Part shown: in pieces, positions 36,649-44,753 of the stretch
How positions within the stretch are numbered: position 1 is the stretch's first letter
How the letters are laid out: every line of letters starts with the position of its first letter
Source: Phyllobacteriaceae bacterium
GTDB taxonomy: Bacteria; Pseudomonadota; Alphaproteobacteria; Rhizobiales; Rhizobiaceae
Direction: 5' to 3'
Assembly: GCA_002708825.1 (NCBI GenBank)
Contig: PAPF01000009.1
Location: 84,650 to 148,649 of the forward strand
Length of the DNA: 64,000 nt
The notes under the pieces: generated by a model
The model's input: only the letters and a program-made list of their open reading frames with translations
What the model was told of the DNA's origin: nothing
The model's database searches: none
Program-made: the position numbers and the translations under genes

Positions 36649-39386
36649 GCGCCTGCCTCCTTCGCCCGCAATTCCGCCCGCAGGCGATGCGGCAGGGCCG
36701 GAACATTCGTCAGGCGGATGCCGGTGGCATGGGCGATGGCGTTGAGAATGGCCGGCGCGGTGGGGATGAGCACGTGTTCGCCCAGGCCCTTGGCGCCCAT
36801 CGGTCCTTCCGGGTCCGGTTTTTCGATCAGGATGGAGCGGATCTCCGGCATGTCGCCCGATGTCGGGATCAGGTAGTCGTGCAGGTTCTCGGTGCGGCCG
36901 GGGATATATTCCTCCATCAGCGCCATGCCGAGGCCCTGGGCGATGCCTCCCTCGATCTGGCCTTCCGCCAGTTGCGGATTGATCACGCGGCCGAGATCAT
37001 GCGCCGCGACGATCCGCGCGACGCGCACGGTGCCAAGCGCAAGGTCAACGTCCACTTCCGCCAGTTGCGCGCCATAACCGTAAACCGCATAGGGCTTGCC
37101 CTGGCCGTTTTCGTCGAGCGGCTCGGTCGGCGGATCGTAGGTTTCTTCGGCGGTGAGGACATAGCCATGCGCATCGGCGGGCAGGGCGCTAAGGTCGACA
37201 CGGCGAACAGCCGGCCCCTCGGTGAGCACAAGCGAGCATCCGTCAAGGGTGATTTCGGCGCCGGGTCCCATGTTGCCCTGGCGAAGGATCGCCTCGCGCA
37301 AGGCCTTGCCGGCCAGGAGCGCGGCCTTTCCCGAGACGACCGTCTGGCGCGAGGCCGAGGTCTTGCCGCAGTCCGGCGTCAGCGCGGTATCCGGCCCGAT
37401 CCGCTCCACCGTGGAAAGCGGCACGCCCAGCGCGTCGGCGAAGATCTGGCTGATGACCGTGTTGGCGCCCTGGCCGATATCGGTCGCGCCCTGGTGCAGC
37501 ACGAGGCGCCCGTCAGGCGTGATGCCGGCGCGCATGGTGGAGGGATTGGGCAGCGCGGTATTGCCACAGCCATACCAGCAGGACGCCACGCCGACCCCAC
37601 GCTTGCGCCCCGTGTTCGTGGCATTGAACGAGGCCGCTTCGTCCAGCGCCCGTTGCCAGTCGCCTTGCAGCGCATCCAGGCATTCGGCGATGCCGGCCCC
37701 GTCCATGACCTGGCCGCAGACGGACCGGTCGCCATCCGCGAGCGCGTTGAGCCGGCGGAAGGCGAGCCTGTCCATGCCAAGGCTGTTCGCCAGGTCGTCA
37801 TAAAGGCTTTCCTGCACGATCGCGGCCTGCGGAACGCCGAAGCCGCGAAAGGCGCCCGAGATTGGCCCGTTGGTGTGAACGGCCCTGGCCTCGGCATGAT
37901 AGTTGGGCGTCCGGTAGGGCCCGGATGCGTGAACCGGCACCCGCGTGGCGACGGTCGGTCCCCAGCTTGCATAGGCGCCGGTGTTGAAATCGCCGTCGAA
38001 GATCATGCCGGTGATGCGGCCTTCGGCATCCGCACCGATGCTGGCCGTCATGCGCGCCGGATGGCGTTTCGTCGTGGCCATCATGGATTCGCTGCGGGTG
38101 AAGACCATGCGCGCCGGGCGGCCGGTCTTCAGCGCCACCAGTCCGATCAGGGGTTGCAGCGAAACGTCGAGCTTGGAGCCGAAGCCGCCGCCCGCGCTCA
38201 CGGGAAGAATGCGGACCCGTTCCTTTGGCAGGCCAAGCACGAGGGCGGTCTCTTCCTGGTCCATGACCGGGGCCTGGGTGCAGGCCTGGATTTCCAGCAC
38301 GTCGCCGTTCATGCGGGCGAAACCTGCCTCCGGCTCGATATAGGCATGTTCCACGTAACCGGTTTCAACCGAGATTGTCGCCCGGTGGACCGAAGCGGCG
38401 AGGGCGCCATGGGCGTCGCCACATTTCACCTTGCCGGTGATCAGGACATTGCCTGGCCGCGTCTCGTGCAGGCACACCGCGCCGTCGCGCCTTGCCTCCT
38501 GCGGCTCGAGCATCGGGGGCAGCGGCTCCCATGCAACGGGGAAATCCGCAAGGTCGATCGCCCGGATCGCCTCAGCCTCACCGGCGACCAGCGCGATGGC
38601 TTCACCGCGAAAACGGGTCTCATGCACGGCCAGCACGGGCTGGTCGGCAAAGGGCGGGATCACGCCGAACCGGTTCTGTCCGGGAATGTCGGCAGCCGTG
38701 AAAACGGCGGCGATCCCGGGCCTGCTCGCCTGCCAGGCCTCGATGTCGCCGAGGCGGAACCGGGCCCGGTGATGCGGCGCGCGGATGGCGCGCACGACAA
38801 GCGCCTCGTCCGGCCATGCGTCGGCGCCGAACACTTCCGTCCCCGCGACCTTCTGCAATCCGTCCAGGCGGGGCAGGGGCGCGCCCACGGCCTTGCCCGC
38901 AACCGGATGCTGCGCTCCGTCGCCCGCCTCGCGCCAGGCATCGCAGATCGCATCGACGATCTTGGCATAACCGGTACAGCGGCACAGGACGCCGCCAATG
39001 GCATCCTCGGCCTCCTGCCGCGTCGGCCGTGGCGTCGTGTCGAGCAACGCCTTCGCCGCCATGAGCATGCCGGGGGTGCAGATGCCGCATTGTGCCGCGC
39101 CGTGGCGCAGGAAGGAAGCCTGAAGCCGGTCCGGGGAGCCATCGCGGGAAAGCCCTTCCACGGTCAGGATGGACCGTCCGGCAACCTGCGCGGCGGGCGT
39201 AAGGCAGGCGCAGGCCGGAGCCCCGTCGATGAGAACGGTGCAGGCCCCGCAATCGCCCGCATCGCAGCCCGATTTCGTGCCGCGCAGCCCCAGTTCCTCG
39301 CGAAGCAGATGGCTCAGCCGGGCGCCGGGCGGTGTATCCGCCTTGCAGGCCAGCCCGTTGAGGGTGAAAGCGATGGCACCGCTCAT
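36645..39386 (-). CDS. Xanthine-oxidase-family molybdenum hydroxylase, fused 2Fe-2S and Mo subunit
   Basis: 913 residues. Residues 1-160 are the 2Fe-2S domain with the plant-type cluster Cys 41, 46, 49 and 61 and the second cluster Cys 100, 103, 135 and 137. The rest is the molybdopterin domain: 'VSAGGGFGSKLDVSLQPL', 'GAFRGFGVPQAA' and, near the C-terminus, 'GPMGAKGLGEH' with the active-site Glu. Such enzymes hydroxylate N-heterocycles with water; with the neighbours, nicotinate to 6-hydroxynicotinate is the likely reaction. ATG 39386 overlaps the FAD-subunit stop by 4 bp. Confidence 0.88.
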   Translation of the reverse strand: MSGAIAFTLNGLACKADTPPGARLSHLLREELGLRGTKSGCDAGDCGACTVLIDGAPACACLTPAAQVAGRSILTVEGLSRDGSPDRLQASFLRHGAAQCGICTPGMLMAAKALLDTTPRPTRQEAEDAIGGVLCRCTGYAKIVDAICDAWREAGDGAQHPVAGKAVGAPLPRLDGLQKVAGTEVFGADAWPDEALVVRAIRAPHHRARFRLGDIEAWQASRPGIAAVFTAADIPGQNRFGVIPPFADQPVLAVHETRFRGEAIALVAGEAEAIRAIDLADFPVAWEPLPPMLEPQEARRDGAVCLHETRPGNVLITGKVKCGDAHGALAASVHRATISVETGYVEHAYIEPEAGFARMNGDVLEIQACTQAPVMDQEETALVLGLPKERVRILPVSAGGGFGSKLDVSLQPLIGLVALKTGRPARMVFTRSESMMATTKRHPARMTASIGADAEGRITGMIFDGDFNTGAYASWGPTVATRVPVHASGPYRTPNYHAEARAVHTNGPISGAFRGFGVPQAAIVQESLYDDLANSLGMDRLAFRRLNALADGDRSVCGQVMDGAGIAECLDALQGDWQRALDEAASFNATNTGRKRGVGVASCWYGCGNTALPNPSTMRAGITPDGRLVLHQGATDIGQGANTVISQIFADALGVPLSTVERIGPDTALTPDCGKTSASRQTVVSGKAALLAGKALREAILRQGNMGPGAEITLDGCSLVLTEGPAVRRVDLSALPADAHGYVLTAEETYDPPTEPLDENGQGKPYAVYGYGAQLAEVDVDLALGTVRVARIVAAHDLGRVINPQLAEGQIEGGIAQGLGMALMEEYIPGRTENLHDYLIPTSGDMPEIRSILIEKPDPEGPMGAKGLGEHVLIPTAPAILNAIAHATGIRLTNVPALPHRLRAELRAKEAGA

Positions 39387-40225
39387 GACTGCGCCCCGTT
39401 GGCCAATGCGGCAACTGCCCGGCGCAGCAATTCGGTAGCCGCCTCCAGCCGGTAGGCCCGGTCGGCGCGAATGTCGTCGATCGGTGCAAGGGCCGGGAAG
39501 ACCAGTTCGTTGGTCACCATGGCCGGCGCTTCGGCCGCTGACATGCCTTCGAGCACGGACTCCAGTGCCGGCAGGCGCGTGGCGACAGGCCCGCATGCGC
39601 CGACGGCCAGCGCCGCCCGCCGGATCGTGTCGCCGTCGATTTCCAGCCGCGTCGCGACCATGGCGACCGAGATGAGCAGGTGCTTGCGTGCGCCGAGCTT
39701 GAGGAAATGCGCGTTGCCTGCCGCGCCGTGATCGGGAACCAGAATGGCGGTGACCATCTCGCCGGGTCGCAATGCCGTTTGCCGGGGACCGGTAATGAAT
39801 TCTGTCAGCGGCAGGCAACGGGTGCCGGTGGAAGAAGCAATCTCGACCTCGGCTTCAAGGATGAGGAGCGGCGGCACGCCATCGGCGGCGGGCGAAGCAT
39901 TGCAAAGGTTTCCGCCAATGGTGGCTGCGGTCTGGATCTGCGTCGAGCCCACTTCCCGGGCGGCGAGTTTCAGTGCATCGAAGGCAGTGGGCAGGTCGGC
40001 TGCGGCAATCGCGCGCCAGCTTGCCGCCGCGCCGATGCGCCAGCCGTCATCGGTGCGGCGGATGGTCTTGAGTTCGGCAATGCCGGTAACATCGACCACC
40101 GGCCAGGGCAGGGCCTGGTCTTGCGTGAGGGTGAAGAGATCGGTGCAGCCAGCGGCAATGCGGGCATCCTGTGCCGCAAGCCTGTCCAGCGCCTCGCCAA
40201 GCGTATCGGGTCTCACATACGTCAC
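39383..40225 (-). CDS. Xanthine-oxidase-family hydroxylase, FAD subunit
   Basis: 280-residue FAD-binding subunit (CoxM type) passing electrons from the 2Fe-2S centres of the neighbouring subunit to an acceptor. 'AGCTDLFTL' is the first FAD loop and 'TIGGNLCNASPAADGVPPLL' the second; the C-terminal CO-dehydrogenase flavoprotein domain follows. The start is GTG at 40225 with AGGAGAGG upstream. It is first in the operon, downstream of a TTGACA promoter and the shared 17-bp motif. Confidence 0.88.
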   Translation of the reverse strand: MTYVRPDTLGEALDRLAAQDARIAAGCTDLFTLTQDQALPWPVVDVTGIAELKTIRRTDDGWRIGAAASWRAIAAADLPTAFDALKLAAREVGSTQIQTAATIGGNLCNASPAADGVPPLLILEAEVEIASSTGTRCLPLTEFITGPRQTALRPGEMVTAILVPDHGAAGNAHFLKLGARKHLLISVAMVATRLEIDGDTIRRAALAVGACGPVATRLPALESVLEGMSAAEAPAMVTNELVFPALAPIDDIRADRAYRLEAATELLRRAVAALANGAQS

Positions 40226-40259
40226 GGACCGTCAGCCTCTCCTCTCGCTGCGCCCCTTA

Positions 40260-40276
40260 TTCTTTGTATGCAAACG
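40260..40276. promoter_or_regulatory. Shared 17-bp motif, site 1 (hydroxylase operon/MarR gap)
   Basis: Read on the minus strand it is CGTTTGCATACAAAGAA, containing TTTG-CATA-CAAA (a 4-4-4 inverted repeat typical of small dimeric regulators). It matches the site before hyuA at 15 of 17 positions and lies just downstream of the -10 box of the hydroxylase promoter, a repressor position. Confidence 0.72.
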
Positions 40277-40277
40277 G

Positions 40278-40306
40278 ATTTTGCGCTTGCACCGGAGAGG
40301 TGTCAA
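40278..40306 (-). promoter_or_regulatory. Promoter of the molybdenum hydroxylase operon
   Basis: On the minus strand TTGACA (40306-40301), a 17-bp spacer and CAAAAT (40283-40278) form a good housekeeping-type promoter directed at the FAD-subunit gene. Confidence 0.6.
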
Positions 40307-40311
40307 CCGCA

Positions 40312-40785
40312 ATGATCGGCCGTGGCCTGGCGATGGAAGAGGACATGCGCGTGACTGATGGCGCCTACAGGCTGGACGATCAGATCGGCTTCCTGCTGCG
40401 CAAGGCAAACCAGCGCCATCTGGCCATCTTTGCCGCCGGCATCGCCGATCTCACCCCGATGCAATTCGCGGCGCTCGCCAAGCTGCACGAATGCGGACCG
40501 CTTTCCCAGATCGACCTTGGGCGGCAAACGGCGATGGACGCGGCGACGATCAAGGGCGTGATCGACCGGCTTCGCGAGCGCGGCCTCGTGGAGAGCAGGG
40601 CCGACGCCCGGGACCGCCGGCGCCTCATCGTCAGCCTGACCGATGAGGGAAAGTCCGTTTTCGAGGATCGCGTGGTTCGAGCGGCCGCCATATCCCGAGA
40701 GACGCTTGCCCCCCTCGACGAGGAAGAACGCCGTGTACTGCTCGATTTGCTCGTGCGAATCGCGGAGAGTTCGGGCATCCAGTGA
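40312..40785 (+). CDS. MarR family transcriptional regulator of the N-heterocycle cluster
   Basis: 157-residue MarR protein: 'LTPMQFAALAKLHECGPLSQIDLGRQTAMDAATIKGVIDRL' region is the winged helix and 'SRADARDRRRLIVSLTDEGK' the wing. It is divergent from the hydroxylase operon and overlaps or abuts pncA. In Pseudomonas putida the MarR protein NicR represses nicotinate genes and responds to 6-hydroxynicotinate; an equivalent role is inferred from position. Start uncertain: ATG 40312 (GAGAGG 11 nt upstream), 40333 or 40345. Confidence 0.86.
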   Translation: MIGRGLAMEEDMRVTDGAYRLDDQIGFLLRKANQRHLAIFAAGIADLTPMQFAALAKLHECGPLSQIDLGRQTAMDAATIKGVIDRLRERGLVESRADARDRRRLIVSLTDEGKSVFEDRVVRAAAISRETLAPLDEEERRVLLDLLVRIAESSGIQ

Positions 40786-40808
40786 ACAAAGCGATACAAG
40801 GGACTGTC

Positions 40809-41435
40809 ATGACTATGAAAATGCCGGACACAGCCTTGCTGATGATCGATATTCAGAACGATTTTTGCCCCGGTGGCGCGCTCGCCGTCGGCAATGGCGA
40901 CGCGGTGGTTCCCGTGGTCAATGCGCTGCAGGACCGGTTCAGCGTGCGTGTGCTGACGCAGGACTGGCACCCTGCGGATCACGCCTCCTTCGCGGCCAAT
41001 CACGAGGGCGCCGAACCGTTTTCGATGACCGAGATGCCCTACGGGCCGCAGGTGCTCTGGCCTGTGCATTGCGTGCAGGGCAGCGATGGAGCGGCGTTTC
41101 ATCCGGGCCTTGAGACAGACACCGCCGACCTCGTCATCCGCAAGGGCTTTCGCGCCGCCATCGACAGCTATTCCGCCTTCTACGAGAACGACAAGACCAC
41201 CCGCACGGGCCTCAGCGGCTACCTGCGCGACAGGGGTGTATCCCACGTGGTACTGACCGGTCTGGCGACCGATTTCTGCGTCTACTACTCGGCCATAGAC
41301 GCGGTGCGCGACGGGTTTTCCGCCACGCTGGTCACCGACGCCTGCCGGGCCATCGACATGGACGGATCGCTCGCAGCCGCCATGGACGACATGCGGGCAA
41401 AGGGCGTCCGCATGACGACCAGCGGTGAATTGTAG
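40809..41435 (+). CDS. pncA: Nicotinamidase
   Basis: Hydrolyses nicotinamide to nicotinate and ammonia; 208 residues, isochorismatase-like fold. The catalytic triad is Asp14 ('LLMIDIQNDFCPGGAL'), Lys112 ('IRKGFRAAIDSYSAF') and Cys157 ('GLATDFCVYYSA'); the metal site is in 'TQDWHPADHASF'. These are true PncA signatures. AAGGGA precedes ATG 40809; a GTG at 40782 overlapping the marR stop is an alternative. In the MarR operon beside the hydroxylase genes, it probably feeds nicotinate into that pathway as well as NAD salvage. Confidence 0.92.
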   Translation: MTMKMPDTALLMIDIQNDFCPGGALAVGNGDAVVPVVNALQDRFSVRVLTQDWHPADHASFAANHEGAEPFSMTEMPYGPQVLWPVHCVQGSDGAAFHPGLETDTADLVIRKGFRAAIDSYSAFYENDKTTRTGLSGYLRDRGVSHVVLTGLATDFCVYYSAIDAVRDGFSATLVTDACRAIDMDGSLAAAMDDMRAKGVRMTTSGEL

Positions 41436-41438
41436 GCG

Positions 41439-42137
41439 TCATCCGACGCCCACATAGCGTTCGACAAGGCTGTGGTCGGCGCGAAGCACGTCGGCCGCGA
41501 TCACGTCACGGATGCGCCCGTTTTCAAGAAAGGCGACCCGGTCGGCGATGGCGAGAACCGCATCGACGCGCTGCTCGACCAGCAGGATGGCCACGCCTTC
41601 AGCCTTCATGCCCACGATGACGTCCCGGATCAGGTCGATCATGGAGGGCTGGAGCCCCTCGGTCGGCTCATCCAGCAGAAGGACCGAAGGCTCGATGCAA
41701 AGCGCCCGGGCCGTGGCCAGCATCTGCTGTTCGCCGCCCGACAATGTGCCCGCCCGCTGGCGGTAGCGTTCACGCAGGCGCGGGAACATGGCGAGCACCC
41801 GGTCGCGGGTTTGCGCGCCATGGCCGCGCACCATCAGCCCGACTTCGAGATTTTCCGCCACCGTCAGTTCGGAGAACAGCCGCCGCCCCTGCGGGATGTA
41901 GCCGATGCCGCGTTTGGGCACCTCGTGCGGTGGCAGGCTGGACAATACCTGGCCGTCCAACCGGACGGCGCCGCCGTTGAGCGGCAAGAGACCCATGATG
42001 GCTTTCATGGTCGATGTCTTGCCTGCGCCGTTGCGGCCCAGCAGGCAGAGGATCTCGCCGCGTTCCAGCGAAAGCGAGACGCCATGCAGGACAGGTGCGG
42101 CGCCATAGGCGGCGTGGATGGCGTCCAGTTCAAGCAT
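41439..42137 (-). CDS. livF: Branched-chain-amino-acid-type ABC transporter ATPase (LivF-like)
   Basis: 232-residue ATPase. Walker A 'GRNGAGKTS', signature 'LSGGEQQMLATARAL' and Walker B 'VLLLDEPTEGL' are intact, with the LivF-type 'GYIPQGRRLFSELTVAENL'. It is the last gene of the Liv-type operon, overlaps livG by 8 bp and is convergent with pncA only 3 bp away. Set between catabolic genes, the importer may carry a heterocyclic acid or amide rather than leucine. Confidence 0.92.
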   Translation of the reverse strand: MLELDAIHAAYGAAPVLHGVSLSLERGEILCLLGRNGAGKTSTMKAIMGLLPLNGGAVRLDGQVLSSLPPHEVPKRGIGYIPQGRRLFSELTVAENLEVGLMVRGHGAQTRDRVLAMFPRLRERYRQRAGTLSGGEQQMLATARALCIEPSVLLLDEPTEGLQPSMIDLIRDVIVGMKAEGVAILLVEQRVDAVLAIADRVAFLENGRIRDVIAADVLRADHSLVERYVGVG

Positions 42138-42861
42138 GCGCGGTCCCCAGATAGGCTTCCTGCACCGCCCGGTTCGCACGGATGGCGGCGGGTTCGCCTT
42201 CCGCCAGCACCTCGCCGAAGTTCATCACCGTGATGAAATCGGCCAGTTCCATCACCACACGCATGTTGTGCTCGATCAGCAGGATCGTGGTCTGTGACGC
42301 GATGGCGCGGATCAGCGCGTTGAACTCCGCGATCTCGCTGTCGGAAAGACCCTGCGTCGGTTCGTCAAGGATCAGCAGGCGCGGCGCCTGGGCCAGGCCC
42401 ATCGCTATCTCGGTCAGCCGCTGGTGGCCGTAGGACAGGTCGCCGGCAAGCTGGCCAGCGCGTTCGCCGAGGCCGACGCGGGCCAGCGCGTCATTCACGG
42501 CGTCCTGCACGGCCGCGCGATCCCTGGCAAGCCGCCTGCGGGCGGCCAGTGCGATGTTCTCGTACAGCGTCAGTTTCGGAAAAACCGACGTGATCTGGAA
42601 CGTGTAGGCCATGCCGGCCTGGATGCGCTTGTGCGCGGGCAGGGCGGTGATGTCCCGCCCGTCGAAGTGCACGCTGCCCTCGTCTCCCGGAATGCGGCCG
42701 CAGAGCAGCGACACGAAGGTCGTCTTGCCGGCGCCATTCGGGCCGATCAGCGCGCGGACCTGTCCTTCCGGCAGGTCGAAATCGACGGCATGCACGGCGC
42801 GCAGCCCGCCGAAGCTCTTCGAGACGCCACGCGTTGACAGGAGCGGCGTCACGGCAGCCAT
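42130..42861 (-). CDS. livG: Branched-chain-amino-acid-type ABC transporter ATPase (LivG-like)
   Basis: 243-residue ATPase. 'VSKSFGGLRAVHAVDFDL' is the LivG-type start, Walker A 'GPNGAGKTT', signature 'LSYGHQRLTEIAMGL' and Walker B 'LLILDEPTQGL' are intact. The ATG at 42861 lies within the end of livM (13-bp overlap). Pairs with LivF as the ATPase dimer. Confidence 0.92.
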   Translation of the reverse strand: MAAVTPLLSTRGVSKSFGGLRAVHAVDFDLPEGQVRALIGPNGAGKTTFVSLLCGRIPGDEGSVHFDGRDITALPAHKRIQAGMAYTFQITSVFPKLTLYENIALAARRRLARDRAAVQDAVNDALARVGLGERAGQLAGDLSYGHQRLTEIAMGLAQAPRLLILDEPTQGLSDSEIAEFNALIRAIASQTTILLIEHNMRVVMELADFITVMNFGEVLAEGEPAAIRANRAVQEAYLGTAHA

Positions 42862-43793
42862 GGCGCAAACCTCCTGCGAACGGTGCCTGCAAGACCAAGC
42901 GGTGCAAACAGCGTGAGCAGCACCAGCGCCGCCCCGGCCAGCAGCATGTAGGCGGTGGTGACGCTGCTCGTCAGGTCGATGAGATAGAACATGAACAGCG
43001 TGCCGATGAAGGGGCCGACAATGGTGCCGGCGCCGCCAAGCAGCACCCAGAGCAGGGGAAGGATGGAATATTGCACGCCGGCGAAACTGGCGCCGGCATA
43101 GCCGAACAGAAGGCCGTAGGCCGCGCCGGACGCAGCCGAGATCGTGCCCGAAACGATGACGGCGCCGAGCTTGTGGGCAAACACGTCGTAACCGAGCATC
43201 CGCGTGCGTTCCTCGTTCTCGCGTATGGCAACGAGCACGCGCCCGAACGGCGACTGGACAAGGCGCGACGTGGCCAGCAGGACCACGGCGAACAGGATCA
43301 GCGCGGCGAAATAGCGGTTGTCGGCATCCGACAGGTCGATGCCGAACAGGATGCGGTCGGCAGGCTGGATCACGAAACCCTCGTCGCCGCGTGTCCACGG
43401 CGTGAAATAGAGGATGGTGAGCAAGAGCGCCTGCGAGAACATCAGCGTCACGATCATGAATGCGACGCCGGTGGTCCGCAAGGCGAGGAAGCCGACGGCC
43501 GCCGACAGCGCGATACCGGCCAGAAGCCCGAAGGCAAGGGCCGGCGCTGCGGAGAAGTCCAGATGCTGGATCGTCAGGCCCGTGCCGTACATGCCGGCCG
43601 CAAAGAACATGGCATGGCCGAGGCTGAGCAGGCCGGAATAGCCGAAAAGCACGTTGTAGCCCATGGCGTAGACGGCCAGCACCATGATGCGTGCCAGGTT
43701 GCCCTGGTGGTAGTCGGGCAAGGCGAAATGCGCCAGGACGAGCGCGCCGACAAGCCCGCCATGCAGCAGGAAGGCCTTGGCCGCCGGGCTCAT
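42849..43793 (-). CDS. livM: Branched-chain-amino-acid-type ABC transporter permease (LivM-like)
   Basis: 314-residue permease with about eight hydrophobic helices. 'IMVLAVYAMGYNVLFGYSGLLSLGHAMFFAAGMYG' region is the LivM signature and 'AIRENEERTRMLGYDVFAHKLGAVIVSGTIS' the cytoplasmic coupling loop. Overlaps livH by 4 bp. Confidence 0.92.
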   Translation of the reverse strand: MSPAAKAFLLHGGLVGALVLAHFALPDYHQGNLARIMVLAVYAMGYNVLFGYSGLLSLGHAMFFAAGMYGTGLTIQHLDFSAAPALAFGLLAGIALSAAVGFLALRTTGVAFMIVTLMFSQALLLTILYFTPWTRGDEGFVIQPADRILFGIDLSDADNRYFAALILFAVVLLATSRLVQSPFGRVLVAIRENEERTRMLGYDVFAHKLGAVIVSGTISAASGAAYGLLFGYAGASFAGVQYSILPLLWVLLGGAGTIVGPFIGTLFMFYLIDLTSSVTTAYMLLAGAALVLLTLFAPLGLAGTVRRRFAPWLP

Positions 43794-44671
43794 CGCGCCA
43801 CCTTTCCGAACAGGCCCTGCGGGCGGAACACCAGCACGAGCGCGACGGCCAGCGTGGCGATGATCTTGGCCAGTGTTGGCGAGAAGAAGACCGAGATGAT
43901 GCCGTCGCTCATGCCGATCAGCACCGCCGCGACCACGGTTCCGGCCAGGCTTCCAAGGCCACCGATGATAACGACGATGAAGGAAAGCAGCAGCGGGTCG
44001 CCGCCCATCAGGTAATGGGCCTGCTGGATGGGCACGATCAGCACCGCGCCGAGTGCGGCCAGGCCCGCGCCAAGGCCGAAGGTCAGGGCATAGACGCGGT
44101 CTACGGGAATGGCGAAGGCCAGCGCGGTTTCCCGGTCAAGCTGGGTGGCACGCAGCACGATGCCGAGGCGCGTGCGCGTCATGACCAGCCATAGCCCGAG
44201 CAGCAGCACGATGGCCGCTCCGATCACGAAGAGCTTGTAGGTGGAATAGCCGAACCAGGGGAAATAGATGCGGTGGTTGAACGGCGCCTCGACAGGCCGG
44301 GCCTCCGGGCCATAGGTCATCAGCACCATCTGCTGGATGATGTAAAGCAGGCCGATCGTGGCGACGATGGTGCGCTCGGGATCGTATTGCACGCGCTTGA
44401 GCACCAGGAAATCGGCCGCCGATGCGATGGCCGCGACGATCAGCGGCGCGATGACCAGCGCCAGCACGAAGCCGATGGCGGGGTGCCCTCCGGCCATGGA
44501 CGCCACCCACCAGGCGATGACCGCACCCAGCATGAAGAACTCGCCATGGGCGACGTTGACGACGCGCATGATGCCGAAGACCAGCGACAGGCCGGCCGCC
44601 GTCAGCGCCAGGACTGCCGCGGTGACCGCCCCCTCGAGCGAGGCCAGGAAGAGATAGGGTCCGAAATCCAT
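43790..44671 (-). CDS. livH: Branched-chain-amino-acid-type ABC transporter permease (LivH-like)
   Basis: 293-residue permease, partner of LivM. 'GLSLVFGIMRVVNVAHGEFFMLGA' is the LivH start, and 'RATQLDRETALAFAIPVDRVYALTFGLGAGLAALGA' region the coupling loop. Helix content and length are normal. It is separated from the binding-protein gene by 82 bp holding a stable hairpin. Confidence 0.92.
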   Translation of the reverse strand: MDFGPYLFLASLEGAVTAAVLALTAAGLSLVFGIMRVVNVAHGEFFMLGAVIAWWVASMAGGHPAIGFVLALVIAPLIVAAIASAADFLVLKRVQYDPERTIVATIGLLYIIQQMVLMTYGPEARPVEAPFNHRIYFPWFGYSTYKLFVIGAAIVLLLGLWLVMTRTRLGIVLRATQLDRETALAFAIPVDRVYALTFGLGAGLAALGAVLIVPIQQAHYLMGGDPLLLSFIVVIIGGLGSLAGTVVAAVLIGMSDGIISVFFSPTLAKIIATLAVALVLVFRPQGLFGKVAR

Positions 44672-44685
44672 GATGGCGAAGGTGG

Positions 44686-44719
44686 ACCGCGCCGGCGCGG
44701 CAGATCAGGCCGGCGCGGT
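44686..44719 (-). terminator. 11-bp hairpin between livK-type and livH-type genes
   Basis: ACCGCGCCGGC (44686-44696) and GCCGGCGCGGT (44709-44719) are exact reverse complements with a 12-nt loop. It stands just after the binding-protein gene in transcript order and lacks a T-run, so it likely stabilises the upstream mRNA and partly blocks read-through to the permeases. Confidence 0.7.
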
Positions 44720-44753
44720 GATTGTCCCCGTTTGCATCCCCCGTTTGTGCGTG

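Noticed and set aside
36630-39455. A 941-codon plus-strand frame opposite the molybdenum hydroxylase gene
   Set aside because: Antisense shadow; the minus strand has intact 2Fe-2S and Mo-domain motifs, and the plus frame is rich in Arg/His/Gly without any motif.
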